Shown piece by piece: positions 1 through 8,782 of a DNA stretch of 64,000 nt. Source of the DNA: an uncultured Flavobacteriales bacterium (GTDB lineage: Bacteria > Bacteroidota > Bacteroidia > Flavobacteriales_G > Salibacteraceae); NCBI GenBank assembly GCA_943788725.1, contig CALSRJ010000001.1:310001-374000 (forward strand), in the 5' to 3' direction. The position numbers were made by a program, and so were the translations under genes. The stretch's first letter is position 1. Every line of letters starts with the position of its first letter. The notes below the pieces were generated by a model. That model saw only the letters and a program-made list of their open reading frames with translations, searched no databases and was not told where the DNA came from.

Positions 1-338
1 CGGTGAGGATACTGTTCCAATGCCTGAGCACGTCAAGCGGTTTGTCTGAATGGTTTGCAGATGATGTGACCATAAAGAAAGACTACGCCAAATTCGTATG
101 GGACGGCTCAGAAGAAGAAGGAAAAGTACTCGCTAAAAAAACGGACCAATTCATTCGATTTCAATTGGATGAATACGAAGGAACCGACTACTACTTTGAA
201 TTTGCGATCAAGACGGACCCGCTGACGGGTGATGTTGCCCTTATCATCACTGACTTCGCAGATGAAGACGAGATCGAAGAACAAACTTTGCTCTGGGAGT
301 CTCAAGTCGGCGAACTTCGTCACATCCTCGGAGGCTGA
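1..338 (+). CDS. START-like (AHSA1-fold) domain protein, 5' end missing
   Basis: About 111 residues are readable and the frame is open to the left edge, so the gene starts outside the window. The motif LSEWFADDV near the visible N-terminus, followed by FVWDGSEEEG, matches the START/AHSA1-like family that sits beside LptF/G permeases in Bacteroidota; full-length members are around 125-130 residues. The tail is rich in Asp and Glu (FADEDEIEEQ). The family forms a helix-grip hydrophobic pocket, but the ligand here is unknown. The next gene is the LptF/G permease on the same strand, so a link to envelope lipid handling is possible by context only. Confidence 0.75.
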   Translation, partial: VRILFQCLSTSSGLSEWFADDVTIKKDYAKFVWDGSEEEGKVLAKKTDQFIRFQLDEYEGTDYYFEFAIKTDPLTGDVALIITDFADEDEIEEQTLLWESQVGELRHILGG

Positions 339-366
339 TCCTGGAATATATTTCGCTAAAGCCCGT

Positions 367-374
367 TACCTTTG
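367..374 (+). promoter_or_regulatory. -7 promoter box TACCTTTG of the LptF/G gene
   Basis: A perfect match to the Bacteroidota TAnnTTTG -7 element lies 22 bases ahead of the TTG start at 396. Transcription would begin near 381 and leave a leader of about 15 bases. I see no clear TTG -33 element upstream. The short leader fits the chosen TTG start. Confidence 0.5.
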
Positions 375-395
375 GTGAATCCTTAACGAATCACC

Positions 396-1826
396 TTGAA
401 GAAGCTTCATAAGCTCATCATAAAGTCCTACTTAGGACCTTTTACACTTACGTTCTTCATCACGCTTTTCATATTCGTGATGCAGTTCTTGTGGAAGTAT
501 ATCGACGACCTCGTCGGTAAGGGCTTGGAGATTCATCTCGTGGCGGAACTCTTATTCTATGCATCTGCCAACCTCGTTCCAATGGCACTCCCCCTTGCCA
601 TCCTACTCGCCTCGATCATGACCTTTGGCAGTTTCGGAGAACATTACGAACTCGTTGCGATGAAGTCGAGTGGAATGGGACTCATCCGCATCATGTACCC
701 CCTGCTCCTAGTCACCATGCTCACCAGTGTGGGTGCCTTCCTCTTTACCAATTATGTCTGGCCAAAGGCCAACCTAGAATTCGCTTCGCTGCTCTACGAC
801 ATTCGGCATAAGAAGCCCGCCTTTGACATTACGGAAGGTGTCTACTACGATGGTATCGATGGTTATGTAATCCGAGTGGAAAAAAAGGACGAAGACGGCA
901 AAGGGTTGAACGACATCCTGATCTATGACCACACGAAAAAGAAAGGAAACACGCATGTAATCCGCGCTGAGAAAGGACGCATGGAACTCAGTGGAGATGA
1001 GAATTACTTGGTGTTCACGCTCATCAACGGCACAAGCTACGAAGAGATTGAAGAGGAACGTAGACCGCACATAGTGTCCTCGTTTAAGGAGGAAATCCTT
1101 CGGTTCGACCTCAGCGGATTTCAAATGGAACGCAGCGACAAGGACATTTTCAAAGACAATTACCAAATGCTGAACCTTCAGCAATTAGAGCTCGCGATTG
1201 ACACGTATAACTTACTCATCGCTGAGCGCAAAGAGGATTATCAAGAGCTACTCCATCGGAAGACCATTCCTACTAGGCTTGACACTGAACAAATCATAAG
1301 CAACGCTACTGACAGTGCCAAATGGAACATGTTCTGTAATTTATTCACGGAGAAGCGGCTCGACTTGTTGGAAACTGCGACTTCTCAACTTCGAAGCAAT
1401 CGAACTTTCGTTGAATCCAAAAACGACCTCATCGCCTCGAATCAACGAAGCATAAATCGACACCTCATTGAATGGCACCGAAAGTTTACCTTATCCTTTG
1501 CTTGCATCATCCTATTCTTCATAGGCGCACCATTGGGTGCCATTATTCGAAAGGGCGGATTGGGATTGCCTGTTGTGATCTCAGTGCTGTTTTTTCTCGT
1601 TTTCCACATCACCTCCATTTCCTTTGAGAAACTCGCCAAGCAAGGAGAGGTCGAGCCTGCGTTCGGCATGTGGATTGCATCCGCAGTTTTACTGCCGATT
1701 GGGTTATTTCTGACGTACAAAGCCTCGACCGATAGCGCCATTTTGGACATGGAAACCTATACGAAGTCGATCGAGCGTTTCCTCCGTAAGTTGAGGATCT
1801 TCCAACTTTTCAGTCAACACGAATAA
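396..1826 (+). CDS. LptF/LptG family permease
   Basis: 476 residues with a TTG start (KKLHKLIIKSYLGPF follows). Membrane segments cluster at about residues 10-40, 50-80 and 95-118, then come a long soluble beta-rich domain (about 130-350) and three C-terminal segments (about 365-450). This is the YjgP/YjgQ layout of the inner-membrane subunits that, with the LptB ATPase, extract lipopolysaccharide and pass it to the periplasmic bridge. Sequence alone does not let me separate LptF from LptG. The soluble part is longer than in Escherichia coli, as is common in Bacteroidota. A glycosyltransferase follows after 8 bases, which supports an envelope operon. Confidence 0.88.
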   Translation: MKKLHKLIIKSYLGPFTLTFFITLFIFVMQFLWKYIDDLVGKGLEIHLVAELLFYASANLVPMALPLAILLASIMTFGSFGEHYELVAMKSSGMGLIRIMYPLLLVTMLTSVGAFLFTNYVWPKANLEFASLLYDIRHKKPAFDITEGVYYDGIDGYVIRVEKKDEDGKGLNDILIYDHTKKKGNTHVIRAEKGRMELSGDENYLVFTLINGTSYEEIEEERRPHIVSSFKEEILRFDLSGFQMERSDKDIFKDNYQMLNLQQLELAIDTYNLLIAERKEDYQELLHRKTIPTRLDTEQIISNATDSAKWNMFCNLFTEKRLDLLETATSQLRSNRTFVESKNDLIASNQRSINRHLIEWHRKFTLSFACIILFFIGAPLGAIIRKGGLGLPVVISVLFFLVFHITSISFEKLAKQGEVEPAFGMWIASAVLLPIGLFLTYKASTDSAILDMETYTKSIERFLRKLRIFQLFSQHE

Positions 1827-1834
1827 CGAGCACT

Positions 1835-2998
1835 GTGCGTATCCTGTTTGTCCTAAGCCGAGTCCCCTACCCGCTTGAAAAAGGCGACAAGCTCCGCGCG
1901 TACCATATGATACGTGAGCTGTCCGAAAGGCACGAAGTGGTGCTTTTTTGCCTTGCCGACGAAAAGGTTGATCCCCGTGCTGAAGAGGAATTGAAGCATT
2001 TTTGTTCTGAGATTTACATCCACCGCATCCCTTTAATAGCAAGACTTTGGAAGCTGTTCACCTCATTCTTTAGTGAAAAGCCATTTCAAGTGGAATACTT
2101 CCACTCTCGGCGAGCGCAGCAAAAATTCGACGCCTTCTTGGAAGAGAATTTGCCGCAGCACATCTTTTGCCAACTCATCCGCACCGCTGAGTATGTAAAA
2201 AGTTATCGGACGATTCCTAAAACACTCGATTACATGGATGCCTTTTCTGCTGGGATGGCAAAAATGGCGAACAGCGCATCCTGGCCCTTGCGCGTATTCA
2301 TGCAGAAGGAACAGGGAAGGTTAGACCGCTACGAGCGATCCATTGCCGACCATTTCGAACACCACTTGATCATTTCAGAGCAAGATGCCAAATGCATTCC
2401 CATCGACCGCCCCATGCATGTTCTTGCCAACGGGATAGACCCTTCCTTCTTTGAACGAAAAAGTGTAAAAACCTCACGTGATTTGCTTTTTACAGGAAAC
2501 ATGTCTTACCGCCCCAATGTAGAAAGCGCACGTTTCCTCGCCAGTGAAGTCATGCCATTGGTTTGGAAACGGTACCCTGACCTTACGCTAACCTTAGCGG
2601 GCGCAAATCCCGCCGCTGCAGTACAGGCCTTGAAGGGGAGGCACATAGAAGTAACCGGCTGGGTAGACGACATTTTCTCCGTCTATGCAAGCTCTAAGAT
2701 CTTTGTAGCCCCAATGTTGATCAACAGCGGCCTGCAAAACAAGCTACTCGAGGCCATGGCTTCTGGCCTCCCTTCCATTACCACTCAATTAGCAAACAAC
2801 GCACTTGGCGCAGCCGCCGGAAAAGAAATCCTCATCGCCAATGATGCAACAGAAATCAGCGAGGCCATATTCAGACTCATCGAGGACGCTGACTTTGCGC
2901 AGCAATTGGCGAGCAGCGGACAATCATACGTCACGGGAGCTTACAGCTGGAAAACCGAAGTTGCACGCATGGAATCAATCATGCAGATTGCTCCCTAA
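1835..2998 (+). CDS. GT4-type glycosyltransferase
   Basis: 387 residues from a GTG start. The N-terminal domain opens with RILFVLSRVPYPLEKGDKLR, typical of GT-B transferases of the TIGR03087-like sugar transferase group. The C-terminal domain carries LLFTGNMSYRPNVESARFL (about residue 222) and the nucleotide-sugar site NKLLEAMASGLPSITT (about residue 302), with the Glu of the EX7E motif. It probably adds a sugar to a surface glycan at the cytoplasmic face of the membrane. Donor and acceptor cannot be read from sequence. It sits 8 bases behind the LptF/G gene, so an LPS or capsule role is an inference from context. Confidence 0.82.
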   Translation: MRILFVLSRVPYPLEKGDKLRAYHMIRELSERHEVVLFCLADEKVDPRAEEELKHFCSEIYIHRIPLIARLWKLFTSFFSEKPFQVEYFHSRRAQQKFDAFLEENLPQHIFCQLIRTAEYVKSYRTIPKTLDYMDAFSAGMAKMANSASWPLRVFMQKEQGRLDRYERSIADHFEHHLIISEQDAKCIPIDRPMHVLANGIDPSFFERKSVKTSRDLLFTGNMSYRPNVESARFLASEVMPLVWKRYPDLTLTLAGANPAAAVQALKGRHIEVTGWVDDIFSVYASSKIFVAPMLINSGLQNKLLEAMASGLPSITTQLANNALGAAAGKEILIANDATEISEAIFRLIEDADFAQQLASSGQSYVTGAYSWKTEVARMESIMQIAP

Positions 2999-3112
2999 CG
3001 CTTAGCAGGTCTTGGATGCAGGACTAATCAACACCCTCGGTTGATTTCTTCTGGTTAAGCATCTCCCTTTCCTTTCTTGGTAATCTTACATTGTACGCAC
3101 TAATTCGATTCT

Positions 3113-4447
3113 ATGCCTCGTAAGACTAAGCAGCGGAAGATCTTTGTGCTTGACACTTCCGTCATCCTCCACGACCACAAATCCATTGATAACTTCGACG
3201 AGCATGACATATGCTTACCGATTACGGTACTCGAAGAGCTGGATAATTTCAAGCGAGGAAAAGACACCAAGAACTTTGAAGCACGCGAATTCATTCGCAT
3301 GATTGATAAGCTAAGTGTAAATTTCACCTTGCAAGATTGGATACCCCTTGAAGGAACAAAAAAGGGCAAGTTTAAAATCATCATGGATAATGGCAAACTG
3401 AAGGTAGATGCTCAAGTCGTCTTCAGCGATAATAAGGCCGACCACAAAATTTTGAATACGGTTCTTTTCTTGAAGGAGAGTGAACCAGATGCAAAAATCA
3501 CGCTTGTCACAAAAGACATCAACCTTCGCCTCAAGGCCAAGGCGCTCAGTCTCTTTTCTGAAGACTACGAAACGGGAAAAGTTGACGGCGTAGACAAGCT
3601 TTACAACGGAAATGAGATCATTGAAAATGTAGACAGTGAGTTCATACGCAAACTTTATACAACTGGATCTACTGATGACTTAAGCCTGATTCCAAAGAAG
3701 GTCGACAATCAGTACTTTATTTTTAAGAACGGAAAAACCTCTTCTCTTGCTTATTACAATCCTGGTAATCAGCTAATTGAACGGGTTGAAAAAGATTACA
3801 CCTACGGCATTAAGCCACGGAATGCCGAGCAAACGTTCGCAATCCACGCACTGATGAATCCCAACATCAAGTTGGTGACCATGCAAGGGGTTGCAGGAAC
3901 AGGTAAGACACTCCTGGCGTTGGCAAGTGCAATAGAGCAACGAAAGGAATACTACCAAATCATATTAGCGCGCCCGATCGTTCCGTTGAGCAACCGTGAC
4001 ATAGGTTTCTTACCCGGAACTGCTGAGAAAAAAGTGGATCCGTACATGCAGCCGTTGTACGACAACCTCGATTTCATCAAGAGCCAATTCTCTGAAAATG
4101 AAAAGCGTCACAAGCAGATTTTACAAATGATCCGGGACAAAAAGATCAACATCACTCCGCTTGCCTTTATCCGTGGAAGGAGTTTATCCAACGTGTTCTT
4201 CATCATAGACGAAGCCCAGAACCTCACGCCGCACGAAGTAAAAACGATCATTACCCGTGCTGGTGAGAACACCAAGATCGTGTTCACGGGAGACGTTCAC
4301 CAAATTGACACTCCCTACCTTGACGAAGAATCGAATGGCTTGAGCTATATCATTGATCGGTTGAAGGGGAGCGATCTTTTCGCGCACATTACGTTGACAA
4401 AGGGTGAACGGTCGGAGCTTGCCAATTTGGCGAACGAACTCCTCTAA
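3113..4447 (+). CDS. PIN-PhoH fusion ATPase (PhoH2/YlaK type)
   Basis: 444 residues. A PIN RNase domain opens the protein (KIFVLDTSVILHD with Asp14, then LPITVLEELD). A PhoH-type P-loop ATPase follows, with Walker A GVAGTGKT at about residue 260 and Walker B FFIIDEAQNL at about residue 363. PhoH2 proteins of this layout have been reported to couple RNA helicase and RNase activity. It is distinct from the KH-PhoH protein at 60107-61072. The 114 bases upstream hold TACATTGT, one mismatch from a -7 box, so it probably has its own promoter. Two small membrane proteins follow closely. Confidence 0.9.
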   Translation: MPRKTKQRKIFVLDTSVILHDHKSIDNFDEHDICLPITVLEELDNFKRGKDTKNFEAREFIRMIDKLSVNFTLQDWIPLEGTKKGKFKIIMDNGKLKVDAQVVFSDNKADHKILNTVLFLKESEPDAKITLVTKDINLRLKAKALSLFSEDYETGKVDGVDKLYNGNEIIENVDSEFIRKLYTTGSTDDLSLIPKKVDNQYFIFKNGKTSSLAYYNPGNQLIERVEKDYTYGIKPRNAEQTFAIHALMNPNIKLVTMQGVAGTGKTLLALASAIEQRKEYYQIILARPIVPLSNRDIGFLPGTAEKKVDPYMQPLYDNLDFIKSQFSENEKRHKQILQMIRDKKINITPLAFIRGRSLSNVFFIIDEAQNLTPHEVKTIITRAGENTKIVFTGDVHQIDTPYLDEESNGLSYIIDRLKGSDLFAHITLTKGERSELANLANELL

Positions 4448-4458
4448 CCAGAGCTTTG

Positions 4459-4746
4459 ATGAGCGCTTCGCCTTCAACCCACCTCAAGCGGTGCACGTAT
4501 TGCGAGCAATGGACCGACGGCGCAAAGGAATACTGTGAACACTGTGGTCACGAACATGACAAACAGCACAAGGAAGAGGTCAAAAAGCGCACGGAAAGAG
4601 GCGATCCCCGCTTACCCATCATTCAAGTTCAGTCTCACGATCCCATTTGGCTAAAGATCCTCAAGCGTCCCGTGCAAGTGGCTCAACTCATTCTGTACGC
4701 CTTCATTGCTTTTCTAGTTTACCTAACCACCGTATTTGCCCATTGA
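4459..4746 (+). CDS. small zinc-ribbon membrane protein of unknown function
   Basis: 95 residues from the ATG at 4459; an in-frame TTG lies one codon upstream. The N-terminus has two CxxC pairs, CTYCEQW and CEHCGHEH, separated by about 12 residues, a zinc-ribbon pattern with extra His. A charged linker follows, then one C-terminal membrane segment (VAQLILYAFIAFLVYLTTVF). The expected topology is a cytoplasmic metal-binding head anchored in the inner membrane. The stop overlaps the next start, so the two products are probably made together. I do not recognise a named family. Confidence 0.7.
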   Translation: MSASPSTHLKRCTYCEQWTDGAKEYCEHCGHEHDKQHKEEVKKRTERGDPRLPIIQVQSHDPIWLKILKRPVQVAQLILYAFIAFLVYLTTVFAH

Positions 4747-5126
4747 AACAGCTAAAGCACTTTTGGATGTACGGTATGCTTGTGCTGATCGCAGGATGCT
4801 ATAAGGTAGCTGAGCAATTCAATGCCAGCATCCCCTTGCTCCACGCCTACCTCGAAGATGTATTGGCACTCCCCATCATCTTATCCACCGCACTCATCGC
4901 GGTGCAATACCTTCTACCCGGGAATCGAAATTTTGTAATCACGCGTAGGGACCTGTTGATCATCATCGTCCTTTTCACCCTTTATTTCGAAGGAATCCTT
5001 CCCTATTTCAATGAGAATTTCACCTCAGACCCTGTGGACATCCTTTGTTACGCAGTAGGAGCCTGGATTTTCCAATCATTCATGAATCGCCCTCTTCCGA
5101 TCGTGAACGGACGGTCACCCCATTGA
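4743..5126 (+). CDS. small multi-pass membrane protein of unknown function
   Basis: 127 residues from a TTG at 4743 that overlaps the previous stop (TTGA); ATG 4767 is an alternative. There are about four hydrophobic segments, including MYGMLVLIAGCYKVAEQF, ALPIILSTALIAVQYLL and DLLIIIVLFTLYFEG. The tight overlap with the zinc-ribbon protein suggests a two-subunit membrane unit. The last 12 bases overlap the end of the convergent CxxCxxCC gene. Similar small proteins in Bacteroidota are sometimes labelled as citrate transporters, but nothing here supports transport of a given substrate. Confidence 0.6.
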   Translation: MKQLKHFWMYGMLVLIAGCYKVAEQFNASIPLLHAYLEDVLALPIILSTALIAVQYLLPGNRNFVITRRDLLIIIVLFTLYFEGILPYFNENFTSDPVDILCYAVGAWIFQSFMNRPLPIVNGRSPH

Positions 5127-5597
5127 AACCAGCACTTGCATGATTTTACTGACCGCCGGGCAAATCCGCGCATTTTTACGGGTGATGGCAAAGATGTCCA
5201 ACTGACCTTTCTGGTCCGTATGTGGATAAGCTCTGCACGCCTTAGGCCGGTCTTCGTACACAGCACATTTATTATCGTCTTCTAAAAAAGGACACGGCAT
5301 CGATTCGAAGACGTGGTCACCATCTTCATCGACGCGTAGAAAGGTGTCGACGAACTGTTTTACTGGCATTTTAAGACGCTTTGAGAGGCGCTGAATGTCT
5401 TTCGGACGCAATAAAGGGCCCGTCGTTTTGCAGCAATTCGCACATTCTAGACAATCAATTTCCTCAAAAACTTCTTCGTGTAACTTATTGATAAGCAAAT
5501 CACTAAGCCCAGATTTAGAAAGTTTTTTTTCGAGACCTTTGACCTTTTTAGTGTTGCTTTTTGCCCACTTTATTTCATTTTGGTAGGAATCTATCAT
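5115..5597 (-). CDS. YkgJ-type cysteine-cluster protein
   Basis: 160 residues. The hallmark CLECANCCKTTGPLL (CxxCxxCC) lies near residue 50 and is followed by PCPFLEDDNKCAVYEDRPKAC and an RAYPHTDQ stretch, the spaced cysteines of the YkgJ/UPF0153 putative metal-chelating family. Zinc or iron binding, or an Fe-S cluster, is assumed for the family but the function is not established. The N-terminus is helical and basic. It is convergent with the small membrane protein gene and shares 12 bases with its 3' end. Confidence 0.85.
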   Translation of the reverse strand: MIDSYQNEIKWAKSNTKKVKGLEKKLSKSGLSDLLINKLHEEVFEEIDCLECANCCKTTGPLLRPKDIQRLSKRLKMPVKQFVDTFLRVDEDGDHVFESMPCPFLEDDNKCAVYEDRPKACRAYPHTDQKGQLDIFAITRKNARICPAVSKIMQVLVSMG

Positions 5598-5648
5598 AAA
5601 CGCTTAAATTAGAGCGATCAAACCCGAAAACCTAGTCTTCTTCCGAAG

Positions 5649-6746
5649 ATGACTAAACCAGCCAAGAACTCAGCATACGAGATTGTCTACAACACAGGCA
5701 AAAAAATAGAGACCGAACAGTTTCTTTTTGCCTGTCGCGGTAGTTTCAGTTCAGCCATAACGGATAACATCCTGTTCTTGACTGAAGGAAACCTCCTTGA
5801 GCTTGATACGCCAAAAGTAGCCAAGAAGGTCTACTACCTCATGGTAGAAGGTTTACAGAACATTACACGTCATCAATACCACGACCAAGGCGGTAGTCCG
5901 TTTGACGGTGCGTTGTTCATCATCAACCGTCGTGAACAGGCGTACAGCATTACTTATGGCAATTGGGTGTTAAAAGATGTCAAGGAAACTCTGGAGGAGA
6001 ATTTGTCCACCATTGTAAGCAAAGACGACAGTGAACTCAAAGAGTATTACCTAGAGATCTTGAATAATTCGGGGTTCTCAACCAAAGGTGGCGCGGGACT
6101 CGGTTTGATTGACATGGCTCGGAAGTCTTCTGGAAAGATCAACTTCGAATTCGCTCCTGTGCGAGGTGGCTACTTCTACTACCTTAACTTGAACATTGCC
6201 ATTGATAAGGAGAACTACGACCCTGTAGTTTCTGCTGATTACATCCTCGATGCCATGCAACTCCACAAGGAAATGCTCGCTTGTGACTCGCAGATTATTT
6301 TCAAAGGGCTCTTACATGAAAGCAATGTAAACCACCTTTCCAATCAGATCGACTCTACCCTCAATGACAATCCCGAAACCATGGGAATGAGCGCGGTCAT
6401 GACCGAATTATTGAGGAATGTAGCGAAGCACGCATACAGTAGATTGAATCATTTGGGCAAACCAGGTGTTTTCCTTTTGCAGAAGGTAGAAGACGGTTAC
6501 GCCATGTTCAGCGGTAACTTCATCAAGAACGAAAAGCAGGAATTGGTGCAGCGAAGTCTGGAGTCTATTAACATGTTGGACACCGGTCAAATGAACGAGA
6601 TCATCGATCGACTGCATAGTTCAGGCCCCAATGAAGGCACGGGGTTAATCCGTTTACGCAAAATTTCGGGGCACAATATCGGCTTTGAAATTGTAGAAAG
6701 CGACGACGACCCGCCCTATTTCATTTTAAAAATTGAATTGACCTGA
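5649..6746 (+). CDS. SiaB-like protein with two tandem HATPase-like halves
   Basis: 365 residues. Both halves resemble the SiaB/anti-sigma GHKL fold. The first has an N-box-like MVEGLQNITRHQY (about residue 66) and a glycine loop STKGGAGLGLIDMA (about 164). The second has MTELLRNVAKHAYSR (about 255) and NEGTGLIRLRKIS (about 340). SiaB kinases phosphorylate STAS-domain partners such as SiaC to control surface growth. No STAS gene or SiaA-type phosphatase lies nearby, so the partner must be elsewhere or absent. The duplication within one chain is the notable point. Kinase activity is a family inference. Confidence 0.75.
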   Translation: MTKPAKNSAYEIVYNTGKKIETEQFLFACRGSFSSAITDNILFLTEGNLLELDTPKVAKKVYYLMVEGLQNITRHQYHDQGGSPFDGALFIINRREQAYSITYGNWVLKDVKETLEENLSTIVSKDDSELKEYYLEILNNSGFSTKGGAGLGLIDMARKSSGKINFEFAPVRGGYFYYLNLNIAIDKENYDPVVSADYILDAMQLHKEMLACDSQIIFKGLLHESNVNHLSNQIDSTLNDNPETMGMSAVMTELLRNVAKHAYSRLNHLGKPGVFLLQKVEDGYAMFSGNFIKNEKQELVQRSLESINMLDTGQMNEIIDRLHSSGPNEGTGLIRLRKISGHNIGFEIVESDDDPPYFILKIELT

Positions 6747-6784
6747 CCTGAGATACCGTTGTTAAGCGTTACCTTCGCTTTTTA

Positions 6785-8782
6785 ATGGTTTTCACCTCTC
6801 CAATGGCACTTTGGGCGCTTGCCCTGATCTCTGTTCCGATCGCCATTCACCTTTTTCAGTTTAGACGCTATAAGAAGCTATTTTTCTCAGACGTTTCTTT
6901 ACTAAAGGAAGTCCGCACTACGTCCCAGACCAAGAACCAAATCAAGCACTTGCTCATTCTCTTGACGAGGATTTTATTCGTAGGAATGCTCGTGCTGGCC
7001 TTCGCTGAGCCCTTCCTCCCTTTTGACAGTCAATTGGATAAGGTTGATCGCGTGTCGATTTATGTGGACAACTCATTCAGCATGCAAGCATCCACCGGCA
7101 ATGGAAATCTTTTGCAACACGCTACGCAAGCAGGATACGCTATTTCCACTTCTTTTCCAAAAGGAACCAAGTTTCAACTTATCACGAATCGATTCGAAGC
7201 GCGAGAAAAACGTTTCACCGACGAAGAAGAGTTTCTCTCCTTGCTGGATGATGTTGAACCTACGCCTCAACACCGTTACTTATCCGAGGTGCTGTCTTTT
7301 CAAGAACAAGCACTTTATGAAAAGGAAGGCAACGTCAAAACATTTCTGCTTTCAGATTTTAACCATGTGCTTGATTCGGCCCAAATGAACGTTGATACGA
7401 ACAATGATTTATCTGCCATGCCGTTGACGGCGAGTGTGCCCGAAAATGTTTCTGTAGACAGCGCTTGGCTGCACACCCCTATCACCCAGAAAGGCGCAGA
7501 ACAGAGGCTTGCTTTAAGAGTGACAAACCATGGATCAAACCCCATAGCTAACCTGGCTGTAACCGTTTCACTGGAAGGAGAGCAAGTCGCAATGCCCATT
7601 TTAGACCTTCCTCCGAAGGAGACCGTTGACACCTCGATCACCTTCATCCCTCAGCGAGCAGGATACCTCAACGGACATATACAAGTGGAAGACTACCCTG
7701 TCAGCTTTGACAACGACTACTACTTTACAGTATACGTGACGGAAGCCATTCAGGTGGTTGAGGTTACCGGCAAAGCTATAAAGCCGAATACTCCTTTTCA
7801 ACGCTTGTTCAGCGGAGAAGCTTTTCGGTACACTTCTTTCTCTCAGGACGAAATCAAGCAGGACGCAATCGACCGAGCCCAGGTGCTTATTCTTAACGAG
7901 GTGGATATCCTTTCGTCCGGATTAGCTGCACTGGCGAACGAAAAGCTCCTTTCAGGTGGCAATGTATTGGTGATTGCCCCGCTCAACATGAACGATCTGC
8001 TCCGCAGCGCCTATGCGAATGCCTTTGCTGTCGAGTTCTCAGGAATAGATACCACCTCTATGGCCGTCAGTATTGTGAATGAAAAGCACTTCCTGTTCAA
8101 CGATGTGTTTGACGCGCCACTGGACCAAGTAAACATGCCGAGCGTACATCAACACTATCGCCTGAGCAACGCCCATAGAGGCGAGTCTATCCTCGCTTTG
8201 TACAATGGCGACCCACTTTTGTGGAGCAAACACATCGCCTTCGGAGACCTATTTGTGTTGACCAGTCCACTCGACGAAAAAGCAACAGACTTTTACAAGC
8301 ACGCACTCTTCGTCCCGGCAATGATCAACATGGCCGCACACGCAGGCATTGGAAAGTCCATCGCCTATGATGTCAATACCCCATTGATCAAAACAGACGC
8401 ACGGGTTGAACGCGCCGAGCTGCAACGTTTGAATGACTCCACGGCATTTATACCTGGACTCAGTCACAACGGCATTTTGCTTGAAAATGGGCTCGTTGAA
8501 CCGGGGCATTATGCGCTGCGTTCTGGAGACAGCACCCTGGAATTCTACTCCTTCAATTACGATCGGACGGAAAGTGAGATAGACCTACCAAGCGCCGAAA
8601 GCATCCAACGCTACTTTACAGATCGACAAATAGATATCCGAATCTTTGATGAGATGACCGATCAATTGGCCATGCAAGTGGCCGAGGCGAATGTCGGAAC
8701 CAAATTGTGGCCCATCTTTGCACTGCTTGCATTGCTGGCCCTTGTCTTGGAAACTGTGTTATTAAAACTATTCAGCAAATGA
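6785..8782 (+). CDS. BatA-domain membrane protein with von Willebrand-like region
   Basis: 665 residues. The N-terminus has the two-anchor BatA pattern: a first membrane segment MALWALALISVPIAIHLFQF, basic RRYKKLFFSD, then a second segment LLILLTRILFVGMLVLAFA. A VWA-like strand with VSIYVDNSFSM follows (about residue 89), keeping the DxSxS-like start of a metal site. A large periplasmic part and a final membrane helix (WPIFALLALLALVLETVLL) end the protein. Related BatA proteins belong to aerotolerance and protein-quality operons, but the MoxR partner is not adjacent. The stop overlaps the next start (ATGA). Confidence 0.8.
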   Translation: MVFTSPMALWALALISVPIAIHLFQFRRYKKLFFSDVSLLKEVRTTSQTKNQIKHLLILLTRILFVGMLVLAFAEPFLPFDSQLDKVDRVSIYVDNSFSMQASTGNGNLLQHATQAGYAISTSFPKGTKFQLITNRFEAREKRFTDEEEFLSLLDDVEPTPQHRYLSEVLSFQEQALYEKEGNVKTFLLSDFNHVLDSAQMNVDTNNDLSAMPLTASVPENVSVDSAWLHTPITQKGAEQRLALRVTNHGSNPIANLAVTVSLEGEQVAMPILDLPPKETVDTSITFIPQRAGYLNGHIQVEDYPVSFDNDYYFTVYVTEAIQVVEVTGKAIKPNTPFQRLFSGEAFRYTSFSQDEIKQDAIDRAQVLILNEVDILSSGLAALANEKLLSGGNVLVIAPLNMNDLLRSAYANAFAVEFSGIDTTSMAVSIVNEKHFLFNDVFDAPLDQVNMPSVHQHYRLSNAHRGESILALYNGDPLLWSKHIAFGDLFVLTSPLDEKATDFYKHALFVPAMINMAAHAGIGKSIAYDVNTPLIKTDARVERAELQRLNDSTAFIPGLSHNGILLENGLVEPGHYALRSGDSTLEFYSFNYDRTESEIDLPSAESIQRYFTDRQIDIRIFDEMTDQLAMQVAEANVGTKLWPIFALLALLALVLETVLLKLFSK

